Below, in pieces: positions 1 through 4,678 of a stretch of 5,855 bases of DNA. The DNA comes from Candidatus Bathyarchaeota archaeon (GTDB lineage Archaea > Thermoproteota > Bathyarchaeia > Bathyarchaeales > Bathycorpusculaceae). Each line of letters begins with the position of its first letter. Position 1 is the first letter of the stretch. Position numbers and translations under genes: made by a program. Location of the stretch: NCBI GenBank assembly GCA_026014845.1, contig JAOZHM010000052.1, forward strand, positions 1 to 5,855, read 5' to 3'. The notes beneath the pieces were generated by a model. The model saw only the letters and a program-made list of their open reading frames with translations, was not told the origin of the DNA and did no database searches.

Positions 1-1
1 C

Positions 2-922
2 CAAATATTGAAGTTATATCCAAATGCGACGGTTGTTGCAACTCCTAAATGTAAAAATCTGCTCATGGACTTGCTTCTAATTCCTGAAAACAAGATTATG
101 ACAGTAGAAGACAGAGAAACAGTATCATTGGGAAACAAAACCTTAGAGTTTATCCATGCTCCATGGGTTCATTGGCCAGAGACCATGCTCACATACTTAA
201 GAGAAGACAAAATACTCTTTACCTGCGATTTGTTCGGTTCTCACTTTGCAACATCTAATCTTTATGTAACTGACGAAGCGACAGTTTACGAAGCAGCTAA
301 GAGGTATTATGCTGAAATCATGATGCCATTTGGAACAGTCATCCAGAAGAATTTAGAGAAAATAAAAGATTTACAAATAGGTATGATAGCTCCAAGCCAC
401 GGTCCCATCTATGACAAACCAGAGTTCACACTCGAAGCATACACGGACTGGGTTTACTCTCCGCCTAAAAACATTGTTGTATTGCCCTATATCTCAATGC
501 ACGGTAGCACTAAGAAGATGGTGAAATACTTTGTTGGTGCTCTAATTGAGAGAGGCATAACCGTGAAACAGTTCAACTTAGCTAAAACGGATATTGGAAA
601 ATTAGCAATGGCATTAGTGGATGCCGCAACAATCGTAGTAGGCTCACCCACAGTCTTGGTTGGACCGCATCCAAACGTTGTTTATGGGGTTTATCTTGTA
701 AATGCTTTGAGGCCGAAACTGAAGTTTGCATCAATAATCGGGTCTTATGGCTGGGGCAGCAGGATGGTGGAACAAATCACGGAGATGTTGTCTAACTTAA
801 AGGTTGAGTTACTTAACCCGGTCGTGACAAAAGGCTTTCCAAAGGAAGAAGATTTTAGGAAGTTAGACGGGTTAGCTGATGAAATCTTAGATAAACATAA
901 AGAACACAACTTAACAGATTGA
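2..922 (+). CDS. fprA: FprA-type flavo-diiron protein (F420H2 oxidase / O2 reductase), 5'-partial
   Basis: Flavo-diiron proteins reduce O2 to water (sometimes NO to N2O) in the cytoplasm; archaeal FprA takes electrons from F420H2. The reading frame is open from base 2, and the TTG at 8 is internal. About the first 100 residues of a roughly 400-aa family, including the HxExDH iron motif, lie outside the window. What remains of the metallo-beta-lactamase domain shows the other diiron ligands: His in WVHWPET (170-172), Asp in TCDLFGSH (227-229) and His in APSHGPI (398-400). A flavodoxin domain follows from about base 470, with an FMN phosphate loop MHGSTKKM (497-520), GSPTVLVGP near 640 and GSYGWGSRM near 741-767. 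The C terminus is intact. The stop at 920-922 abuts the ferritin ribosome site, suggesting translational coupling. The F420 electron donor is inferred from the family, not seen. Confidence 0.93.
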   Translation, partial: QILKLYPNATVVATPKCKNLLMDLLLIPENKIMTVEDRETVSLGNKTLEFIHAPWVHWPETMLTYLREDKILFTCDLFGSHFATSNLYVTDEATVYEAAKRYYAEIMMPFGTVIQKNLEKIKDLQIGMIAPSHGPIYDKPEFTLEAYTDWVYSPPKNIVVLPYISMHGSTKKMVKYFVGALIERGITVKQFNLAKTDIGKLAMALVDAATIVVGSPTVLVGPHPNVVYGVYLVNALRPKLKFASIIGSYGWGSRMVEQITEMLSNLKVELLNPVVTKGFPKEEDFRKLDGLADEILDKHKEHNLTD

Positions 923-933
923 AAGGAGGTGAT
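923..933 (+). promoter_or_regulatory. Ribosome binding site deciding the ferritin start
   Basis: AAGGAGGTGAT is a full-length match to the anti-Shine-Dalgarno region (3' end of 16S rRNA, AUCACCUCC). It begins right after the fprA stop and sits 3 bases before GTG 937. It argues for GTG 937 over the in-frame TTG at 919, which lies upstream of the site itself. Confidence 0.8.
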
Positions 934-936
934 AGT

Positions 937-1461
937 GTGCTAAGTGAGAAGATGGTAAAGGCGCTGAATAAGCAGATCAACAGGGAGATTTATTCAGCTT
1001 ATCTGTATCTGTCTATGTCTGCATACAGCACCTTTGAAGGACTGAAGGGATTTGCCAACTGGTTTATGGTTCAGTATCAAGAAGAGATGACGCACACAAT
1101 GAAAATCTACGACTATGTTAATGACCAAAGCGGACAGGTAAAGCTCATGACCGTTGCACAGCCACCAATGGAATTCGGATCGCCTTTAGAGATGTTTGAG
1201 AAGACCTTGGAGCATGAGAAGTTCGTCACAAAGTGCATCAATGATCTCGTCGACCTTGCGATCGAGGGGAAGGACCATGCTACGAGGATCTTTCTCCAGT
1301 GGTTTGTCACTGAACAGATAGAAGAGGAAGCCAATGACAATGAGATCATCGCCAAATTGAAGCTGGTCGGAAAAGAAGGTAATGGATTGTTCATGATCGA
1401 CAAGGAACTTGCAGCGCGGGTATTTGTGCCGCCAGCAACGTCTGAGCCGAGTCAAGCATAG
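937..1461 (+). CDS. ftn: Ferritin, classical 24-mer non-haem type
   Basis: Iron-storage ferritin: oxidises Fe(II) at a diiron ferroxidase centre and stores Fe(III) in a hollow cage, limiting Fenton chemistry. From GTG 937 the protein is 174 aa, the normal length. All family ligands are present at bacterial FtnA numbering: E17, E50, H53, E94, E126, Q127 and E130, plus Tyr24. The N terminus (LSEKMVKALNKQINREIYSAY) and the C-terminal R.F.PPA segment resemble Archaeoglobus ferritin. The Lys-Arg pair (K150/R151) linked to the open tetrahedral cage of that protein aligns here with Gly148-Asn149, so a closed octahedral cage is the better guess. The start follows the strong ribosome site; the TTG at 919 would add six unconserved residues. 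Codon choice is noticeably richer in G/C third bases than in fprA upstream. It is very likely co-transcribed with fprA and the flavodoxin 17 bases downstream. Confidence 0.96.
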   Translation: MLSEKMVKALNKQINREIYSAYLYLSMSAYSTFEGLKGFANWFMVQYQEEMTHTMKIYDYVNDQSGQVKLMTVAQPPMEFGSPLEMFEKTLEHEKFVTKCINDLVDLAIEGKDHATRIFLQWFVTEQIEEEANDNEIIAKLKLVGKEGNGLFMIDKELAARVFVPPATSEPSQA

Positions 1462-1478
1462 GAAAGAGGGGGTAATGA

Positions 1479-1916
1479 ATGAGGAAGATCCTTATTCTTT
1501 ATTACAGTCGAACTGGAAACACTGGGAAGATGACTGATGCGGTTGCTGAGGGAGCTAGAGCTGTTCATGGAGTTGATGTGGAAGTGAAGTACTATGCGAC
1601 GCCTGAAGAGCTGGCTGACTATGACGCTGTGGTGGTTGGGGTGCCAACCTATCATCATGACATGAGTATCGACATGAAGAAGCTCTTTGAGGAGGCTACG
1701 GTGAAAAACATCATCTTAAAAAATAAGGTTGGGGCGGCGTTTGGTTCCTACGGATGGAGTGGTGAGGCACCGCAGCTGGTTCTTGAGATTATGAAGAACA
1801 AGTTTGGAATGGATATAATCGAATCTCCGCTTCTGATTAAATATGCACCGGATCAATCTGGGCTTGAGAAATGCCGAGAATTTGGAAGGAAGGTTGCCGA
1901 AAGACGTATGGCTTGA
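1479..1916 (+). CDS. Stand-alone flavodoxin related to the FprA flavodoxin domain
   Basis: A 145-aa single-domain FMN protein, a soluble electron carrier. Visible features are the phosphate-binding loop YSRTGNTGK (residues 9-17), the first FMN loop GVPTYHHDMS (54-63) and the second FMN loop GSYGWSGEA (89-97). The last is the signature of the C-terminal flavodoxin domain of flavo-diiron proteins. No metallo-beta-lactamase domain precedes it; the ferritin gene ends 17 bases upstream. ATG 1479 is preceded by a GAGGGGG ribosome site at about 1466-1472. An ATG at 1475 is out of frame. Likely job, by context only: shuttling electrons to FprA, rubrerythrin or desulfoferrodoxin, or reducing ferritin iron. 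FMN binding is well supported; the partner is unknown. Confidence 0.92.
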   Translation: MRKILILYYSRTGNTGKMTDAVAEGARAVHGVDVEVKYYATPEELADYDAVVVGVPTYHHDMSIDMKKLFEEATVKNIILKNKVGAAFGSYGWSGEAPQLVLEIMKNKFGMDIIESPLLIKYAPDQSGLEKCREFGRKVAERRMA

Positions 1917-1933
1917 GGCTGATGTCTTTGCGG

Positions 1934-1941
1934 AAGGAGGT
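1934..1941 (+). promoter_or_regulatory. Ribosome binding site deciding a TTG start
   Basis: AAGGAGGT ends 7 bases before an in-frame TTG at 1949. The longer readings from 1871 or ATG 1922 would overlap or precede this site, and the 1871 reading also runs through the end of the flavodoxin gene. TTG 1949 is therefore preferred. Confidence 0.75.
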
Positions 1942-1948
1942 GGATGTT

Positions 1949-2428
1949 TTGAGTTCAAAAAATGAATTAACGGATTTTCTCAAGGGGGAAATCAAGATTG
2001 AAAACAGGATTGTCGAGTCATTGAATAGTTCCTTGGGCGAAATGGGAAATCCAGTTGTCAGAGGAGTTCTGAAAGGAATATCCCTAGATTCTGTGAAACA
2101 TGCGGAAATGTATGCCTCAGCCGTTAACCTATTAACCAGCGTCCAACCAGCCCTCACGCAGCAGCATCTTGACAAACAAAGGGAGCTTGTGGAGAAGCAT
2201 ATACACCTTGAGGCAGAGCTGATTGAGAAGATAAGTAAGAAATTGCCACGCATTGAAGACAGGAAGGTCAAGCTTCTCCTGAATGCGATATTGATGGATG
2301 AGAAGAGGCATCATGAGCTTTTGAAGAAGGTTCTCGAAATTCTGGTCAGAGGAGAAACCATAACAGAGGAAGATTGGTGGGACGTTCTTTGGAAAAACGT
2401 TCCGTTCCACGGAGCCCCTGGAGGATAA
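1949..2428 (+). CDS. Ferritin-like four-helix protein of an unrecognised subfamily, with aromatic C-terminal tail
   Basis: A 159-aa protein from TTG 1949. I do not recognise a named family, but the pattern is ferritin-like: four predicted amphipathic helices (about residues 5-30, 36-62, 70-98 and 103-133) with metal-type residues E18 on helix A, H51 on helix B (D47-S48-V-K-H51), H84/E88 on helix C and E118-K-R-H121 on helix D (DEKRHHELL). The usual ExxH of helix B reads SxxH, so D47 or nothing supplies that carboxylate. After the bundle comes a distinctive tail (136-159): acidic, then WWDVLW, then PFHGAPGG at the very end. There is no rubredoxin domain, signal peptide or membrane segment. It lies 32 bases after flavodoxin and 25 before ferredoxin, so it may be a redox or iron partner of both. 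Diiron binding is inferred; oxidase, peroxidase and iron-binding roles are all possible. Confidence 0.8.
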   Translation: MSSKNELTDFLKGEIKIENRIVESLNSSLGEMGNPVVRGVLKGISLDSVKHAEMYASAVNLLTSVQPALTQQHLDKQRELVEKHIHLEAELIEKISKKLPRIEDRKVKLLLNAILMDEKRHHELLKKVLEILVRGETITEEDWWDVLWKNVPFHGAPGG

Positions 2429-2453
2429 AACGGAAAGAATTAATGGAGACTAG

Positions 2454-2663
2454 ATGAAAATGGCTGATGTTAAGGTTGACTGGAAGAAATGTAATGGCGA
2501 CGGAGTATGCGTTGACGTATGTCCCGTTGAGGTTTTTGAACTTCAAGACTTAACGGAACATCCTGACAGCAAAAAGTCGGTTCCAGTACGAAAAGAAGAA
2601 TGCATCCAATGCATGGCATGCGTAACTTCTTGCCCCACAGAAGCAATAACCGTTGAAGAATAG
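2454..2663 (+). CDS. Small dicluster ferredoxin with an Asp in the first cluster motif
   Basis: A 69-aa (2x Fe-S) ferredoxin. The first motif is C13-N-G-D16-G-V-C19-V-D-V-C23-P, that is CxxDxxCxxxCP. The second is C50-I-Q-C53-M-A-C56-V-T-S-C60-P, complete. By family rules cluster II uses C50, C53, C56 and C23 as a normal [4Fe-4S]. Cluster I uses C13, C19 and C60 with Asp16 in place of cysteine, as in Sulfolobus-type [3Fe-4S] or Asp-ligated [4Fe-4S] clusters. The linker between motifs is longer than in clostridial ferredoxins. A GGAG at 2445-2448 fits ATG 2454 (5 bases) or ATG 2460 (11 bases); the choice changes only two residues. Probable cytoplasmic electron donor to neighbouring redox enzymes. 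Confidence 0.93.
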   Translation: MKMADVKVDWKKCNGDGVCVDVCPVEVFELQDLTEHPDSKKSVPVRKEECIQCMACVTSCPTEAITVEE

Positions 2664-2687
2664 TCTAGCTATAAAAGGGATGCGAAA

Positions 2688-3191
2688 ATGAAGTTGAAAG
2701 AGAGAACCGCTGAGAATGTGCACACAGCATTTATTGAGGAAGCGAAAGCCCATCAAAGACTTTTGATGTTCGCCAAAAGGGCGGAAGAAGAGGATTTGCC
2801 GCAGATAGCCCATCTGTTCAGGGCTGTCGCCACGGCCGAGGGCATTCACTCGCGGCGGCACTTTGCTTTGCTAGAGTCTGTCGCCGACACACAGAGTAAC
2901 CTAGAGCAGGCGTTTCAGTCTGAAACAGCAGTTAATGGCGTTCACTACCCCAGAATGTTGCTGGAAGCGGAAGAAGATGGTGAAGAAGCTGCTGCCTTGG
3001 TGTTTTCGCAAGCCCGCGATATCGAAGCTGTTCACGCTAAGCTCTACAAAAAAGCACTTAACCATTTGATAGCACAGCGTCTTGCTGAATACTATGTGTG
3101 TACAATCTGCGGTTATATCGTTGAAGGCAAGCCACCAGAAGGGTGCCCCATCTGCAATGCTCCAAAATCCAAATTCGAGAAGGTAGATTAA
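2688..3191 (+). CDS. rbr: Rubrerythrin (peroxide reductase) with C-terminal rubredoxin domain
   Basis: Rubrerythrin reduces H2O2 to water at a diiron site, receiving electrons through its rubredoxin-type Fe(SCys)4 centre. The 167-aa protein has a ferritin-like bundle (1-130), with E18 on helix A, E51-x-x-H54 on helix B, E79 on helix C and E113-x-x-H116 on helix D (ARDIEAVHAKLY). The rubredoxin domain (136-167) has C138-x-x-C141-GY and C153-P-x-C156. Compared with Desulfovibrio rubrerythrin, the second helix-C glutamate (E97, which exchanges with His on redox change) aligns with Val82; related short rubrerythrins may share this. ATG 2688 is preceded by AAAAGGGA at 7 bases. It sits 24 bases after ferredoxin and ends the left gene block. 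The function is well supported by family; the donor is inferred. Confidence 0.94.
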   Translation: MKLKERTAENVHTAFIEEAKAHQRLLMFAKRAEEEDLPQIAHLFRAVATAEGIHSRRHFALLESVADTQSNLEQAFQSETAVNGVHYPRMLLEAEEDGEEAAALVFSQARDIEAVHAKLYKKALNHLIAQRLAEYYVCTICGYIVEGKPPEGCPICNAPKSKFEKVD

Positions 3192-3213
3192 CCCGAAAAA
3201 GGTAAAATGCGGT

Positions 3214-3238
3214 AAGATATCTTCGCCGATCATTTTTT
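3214..3238 (+). terminator. Possible terminator after rubrerythrin
   Basis: The 10-bp palindrome AAGATATCTT (3214-3223), loosely extended by GG/CC on each side, is followed by six Ts at 3233-3238. Archaeal termination relies mainly on T-runs, so this could end the left operon. The hairpin is weak and A/T-rich. Confidence 0.4.
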
Positions 3239-3369
3239 CCTTTGAAATCCATGCTTCCAATTTGGCTGACGTATTTGTCTTCAAATATCGGTGAATGTTG
3301 AAAAAACATAAGGGATCTATCGTTTTCAGCTTGTGCGGAGAATCTGCAAATTTGCCGTATTCGAGCTCA

Positions 3370-3390
3370 CTTTTGTGTTCGACACAAAAG
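3370..3390. promoter_or_regulatory. Near-perfect palindrome, candidate operator of the downstream operon
   Basis: The 9-base arms CTTTTGTGT (3370-3378) and ACACAAAAG (3382-3390) are perfect inverted repeats around a 3-base centre TCG. There is no following T-run, so it does not look like a terminator. It lies directly against an A/T-rich candidate promoter and about 50 bases before the ferritin-like/desulfoferrodoxin pair, the position expected for a dimeric helix-turn-helix regulator. Which regulator binds is unknown. Confidence 0.55.
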
Positions 3391-3397
3391 ATAATAG
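3386..3397 (+). promoter_or_regulatory. Candidate archaeal TATA/BRE region
   Basis: AAAAGATAATAG is A/T-rich with purines ahead of it. If it works as BRE/TATA, transcription would begin about 25 bases on, near 3420, giving a short leader carrying the AAAGGTGG ribosome site. It is a loose match to consensus and overlaps the right arm of the palindrome. Confidence 0.35.
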
Positions 3398-3438
3398 GTA
3401 GTTGCTGACCTAAAAGTCAAAAAGGTGGTTTGAGAAAA

Positions 3439-3720
3439 TTGTTATCCCAAATACCCATAAAACTGGAGAAGGTTTCGAAGAGACACCTGGACCGTGAAAT
3501 ACTAAGAGTGGCAGTGATAGCTGAACTGGATGCGATAAGCCTTTATGAGCAGCTTGCGGCTGCGACAGATAACGAAGCCATCAAGAAGATTTTGTTGGAT
3601 GTGGCTAAAGAGGAGAAAATGCATGTGGGAGAGTTTCAAACCTTACTTCTGAAAGAAGACAAACAACAAGTTGAAGAGCTAGAAAAGGGTAAAGAAGAGG
3701 TGGAGGAGATACTGGAATGA
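3439..3720 (+). CDS. Short two-helix ferritin-like protein, encapsulated-ferritin (EncFtn/FLP) type
   Basis: A 93-aa protein from TTG 3439. Encapsulated ferritins are half-length ferritins that build a ferroxidase centre between two subunits. Two helices are visible: REILRVAVIAELDAISLYEQ (residues 19-38) and the EEKMHVGEF helix (about 46-75). E29, E59 and H62 have exactly the spacing of E32, E62 and H65 in Rhodospirillum EncFtn; D31 and Tyr36 also align, while its Trp38 is Leu35. The protein ends in an acidic charged helix (EELEKGKEEVEEILE) with no obvious encapsulin-targeting peptide. AAAGGTGG (3421-3428) is only 1 base from the TTG at 3430 but 10 from TTG 3439, so 3439 is preferred; 3430 would add three residues. 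The stop overlaps the start of desulfoferrodoxin. No encapsulin shell gene is in the window, so it may act unencapsulated or in trans. Confidence 0.85.
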   Translation: MLSQIPIKLEKVSKRHLDREILRVAVIAELDAISLYEQLAAATDNEAIKKILLDVAKEEKMHVGEFQTLLLKEDKQQVEELEKGKEEVEEILE

Positions 3721-4094
3721 CGGAGCTGAGACAGATTTACAGATGTAACGTTTGCGGCAACATCGTCGAAGTCATACACACTGGAGTAGGAGAACTTGTC
3801 TGTTGCGGTCAGCCAATGGAACTACTTACAGAAAAAACTGCAGATGTTGGCTTGGAAAAACATGTCCCAGTAATAGAAAAGGTCGGCAACAAAGTAAAGG
3901 TCAAGGTCGGCAGTGTTCCACACCCCATGGAACAGAAGCACCATATCGAGTGGATAGAAACAATTGCCGACGACAAAAGTTGCAGAAAATTCTTAAAACC
4001 AGGAGAAAAGCCAGAAGCTGAATTTGAAATCACAGCAGAGAAAATTGAAGCAAGGGAATATTGCAACATCCACGGACTGTGGAAAGCAAAGTAA
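3717..4094 (+). CDS. dfx: Desulfoferrodoxin (two-iron superoxide reductase)
   Basis: Reduces superoxide to H2O2 without releasing O2, the usual choice of anaerobes. The 125-aa protein matches Desulfovibrio Dfx in length and residue numbering. Centre I (desulforedoxin domain, 1-37) has C10, C13, C29 and C30. Centre II (catalytic, 38-125) has E47-K48-H49, H69, H75, C116 and H119; Glu47 is the sixth-site ligand and Lys48 attracts superoxide. Nothing essential is missing. The start ATG overlaps the previous stop (ATGA), and GGAGG at 3702-3706 lies inside the upstream gene, so the two are translationally coupled. Peroxide formed here would feed rubrerythrin in the adjacent block. Electrons probably come from a rubredoxin-like donor; no separate rubredoxin gene is visible, leaving rubrerythrin's domain, flavodoxin or ferredoxin as options. 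Confidence 0.97.
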   Translation: MTELRQIYRCNVCGNIVEVIHTGVGELVCCGQPMELLTEKTADVGLEKHVPVIEKVGNKVKVKVGSVPHPMEQKHHIEWIETIADDKSCRKFLKPGEKPEAEFEITAEKIEAREYCNIHGLWKAK

Positions 4095-4125
4095 AATCAG
4101 ACATGCCAGCAAAACATTTTCTACG

Positions 4126-4140
4126 TTATCCTCTCTTTTT
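4126..4140 (+). terminator. Possible pyrimidine-rich terminator after dfx
   Basis: The stretch TTATCCTCTCTTTTT ends in five Ts, 46 bases after the dfx stop. It fits a T-rich archaeal terminator; no strong hairpin precedes it. Confidence 0.35.
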
Positions 4141-4177
4141 ATCCACTTAAGGCCCAGTCGTTAAATCTGAGACAATC

Positions 4178-4188
4178 CAATTAAAATC
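4178..4188 (+). promoter_or_regulatory. Candidate promoter of arsC
   Basis: CAATTAAAATC is an A/T-rich TATA-like element centred about 20 bases before ATG 4204. With normal archaeal spacing the transcript would start at or very near the ATG, fitting the lack of a good ribosome site. A second TTAAAT at 4161-4166 is an alternative that would give a short leader. Confidence 0.3.
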
Positions 4189-4203
4189 CGGTTGCGTGAT
4201 CTT

Positions 4204-4620
4204 ATGAAGAGAAAGGTGTTGTTTATTTGCACGCATAATTCAGCTCGTTCTCAAATGGCCGAGGGATTCTTAAATGCTCTTTATGGAGACAAATATGAAG
4301 CTTATAGTGCTGGGATAGAACCTGCTGAAGTTGATCCATATTCTATTAAGGTAATGGCAGAAGTCGGAATTGACATTTCGAAACATCGTTCAAAGAGCAT
4401 CAAGGAACTTCGTGGAAAGAACTTCGAATATGTGGTTACAGTATGCGACCATGCAAAAGAGACATGTCCCTTCTTTCCGGGAGGCGCGATTTTCCTTCAT
4501 AAAGGGTTTAAAGACCCAGCTGAGTTTAAGGGCACTGGAGACGAAATATCGGCAGAAGTTAGGCGCGTAAGAGATGAAATCAAAGTTTGGATCGAAAAAA
4601 CATTTGGTGAAGATGGTTAA
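4204..4620 (+). CDS. arsC: Thioredoxin-coupled arsenate reductase, LMW-phosphatase fold
   Basis: Converts arsenate to arsenite using a cysteine relay re-reduced by thioredoxin. The 138-aa protein has the P-loop C9-T-H-N-S-A-R15-S (CX5R) of low-molecular-weight tyrosine phosphatases and the general-acid Asp in F-K-D103-P. The redox pair C81-x6-C88 sits at the positions of C82 and C89 in Staphylococcus pI258 ArsC. All three relay cysteines favour arsenate reductase over protein phosphatase. ATG 4204 gives the compact family N terminus MKRKVLFICTHNSARS; TTG 4192 would add four residues. Thioredoxin follows 58 bases on, and a thioredoxin-reductase homologue converges, giving a plausible complete relay. 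No arsenite pump or ArsR is in the window, so a wider thiol or phosphatase role remains possible. Confidence 0.9.
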   Translation: MKRKVLFICTHNSARSQMAEGFLNALYGDKYEAYSAGIEPAEVDPYSIKVMAEVGIDISKHRSKSIKELRGKNFEYVVTVCDHAKETCPFFPGGAIFLHKGFKDPAEFKGTGDEISAEVRRVRDEIKVWIEKTFGEDG

Positions 4621-4640
4621 GTGACTTTTCAAAAATGCTT

Positions 4641-4673
4641 AATACTTTCTTTCTATATTAGTGGAGATGTGAT
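4641..4673 (+). promoter_or_regulatory. Candidate promoter and ribosome site of the thioredoxin gene
   Basis: A T-rich stretch runs into TTCTATATTA (4651-4660), a TATA-like element about 23 bases before ATG 4679, followed by GGAGATGTGAT (4663-4673), an imperfect ribosome site ending 5 bases before the ATG. If the TATA is used, the start would be almost leaderless; an upstream TTAATA (4639-4644) would leave room for the ribosome site. The gene could also read through from arsC. Confidence 0.35.
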
Positions 4674-4678
4674 CGATC

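Larger units (their letters stand above)
3192..3438. other. Intergenic region between the two stress gene blocks
   Basis: A 247-bp gap, the longest in the window. It holds the possible T-run terminator near 3233, a near-perfect palindrome at 3370-3390 and an A/T-rich promoter candidate just after it. The part from about 3240 to 3360 shows no credible gene, RNA or repeat. Reading frames crossing it on the - strand have no recognisable domain. Confidence 0.7.

Noticed and set aside
8..10. TTG at 8 as the real start of FprA, implying a truncated gene.
   Set aside because: The frame is open to the window edge and conserved metallo-beta-lactamase sequence precedes it in the family, so the cut is the window boundary.
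1113..1455. - strand frames opposite ferritin.
   Set aside because: They are antisense shadows of a fully conserved ferritin, with no start context or domain.
1871..1948. Longer N terminus for the ferritin-like protein (185 aa).
   Set aside because: It would overlap the flavodoxin gene and run through the AAGGAGGT site that serves TTG 1949.
2669..2678. CTATAAAAGG looks like a good archaeal TATA box just before rubrerythrin.
   Set aside because: It is centred only about 15 bases before ATG 2688, so transcription would start inside the gene. The tight spacing fits operon read-through, and part of the run serves as the ribosome site.
2901..3309. - strand reading frames overlapping rubrerythrin and the intergenic region.
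   Set aside because: They are opposite a clearly conserved gene and show no family motifs. The intergenic part has no coding character I can support.
3370..3390. The palindrome as a rho-independent terminator of the left operon.
   Set aside because: No T-run follows, and it sits about 180 bases past the rubrerythrin stop, directly against the next operon's candidate promoter.
3752..4021. An 89-codon + strand reading frame rich in Arg and His, inside dfx.
   Set aside because: It is a frame-shifted shadow of desulfoferrodoxin, with no ribosome site and no recognisable domain.
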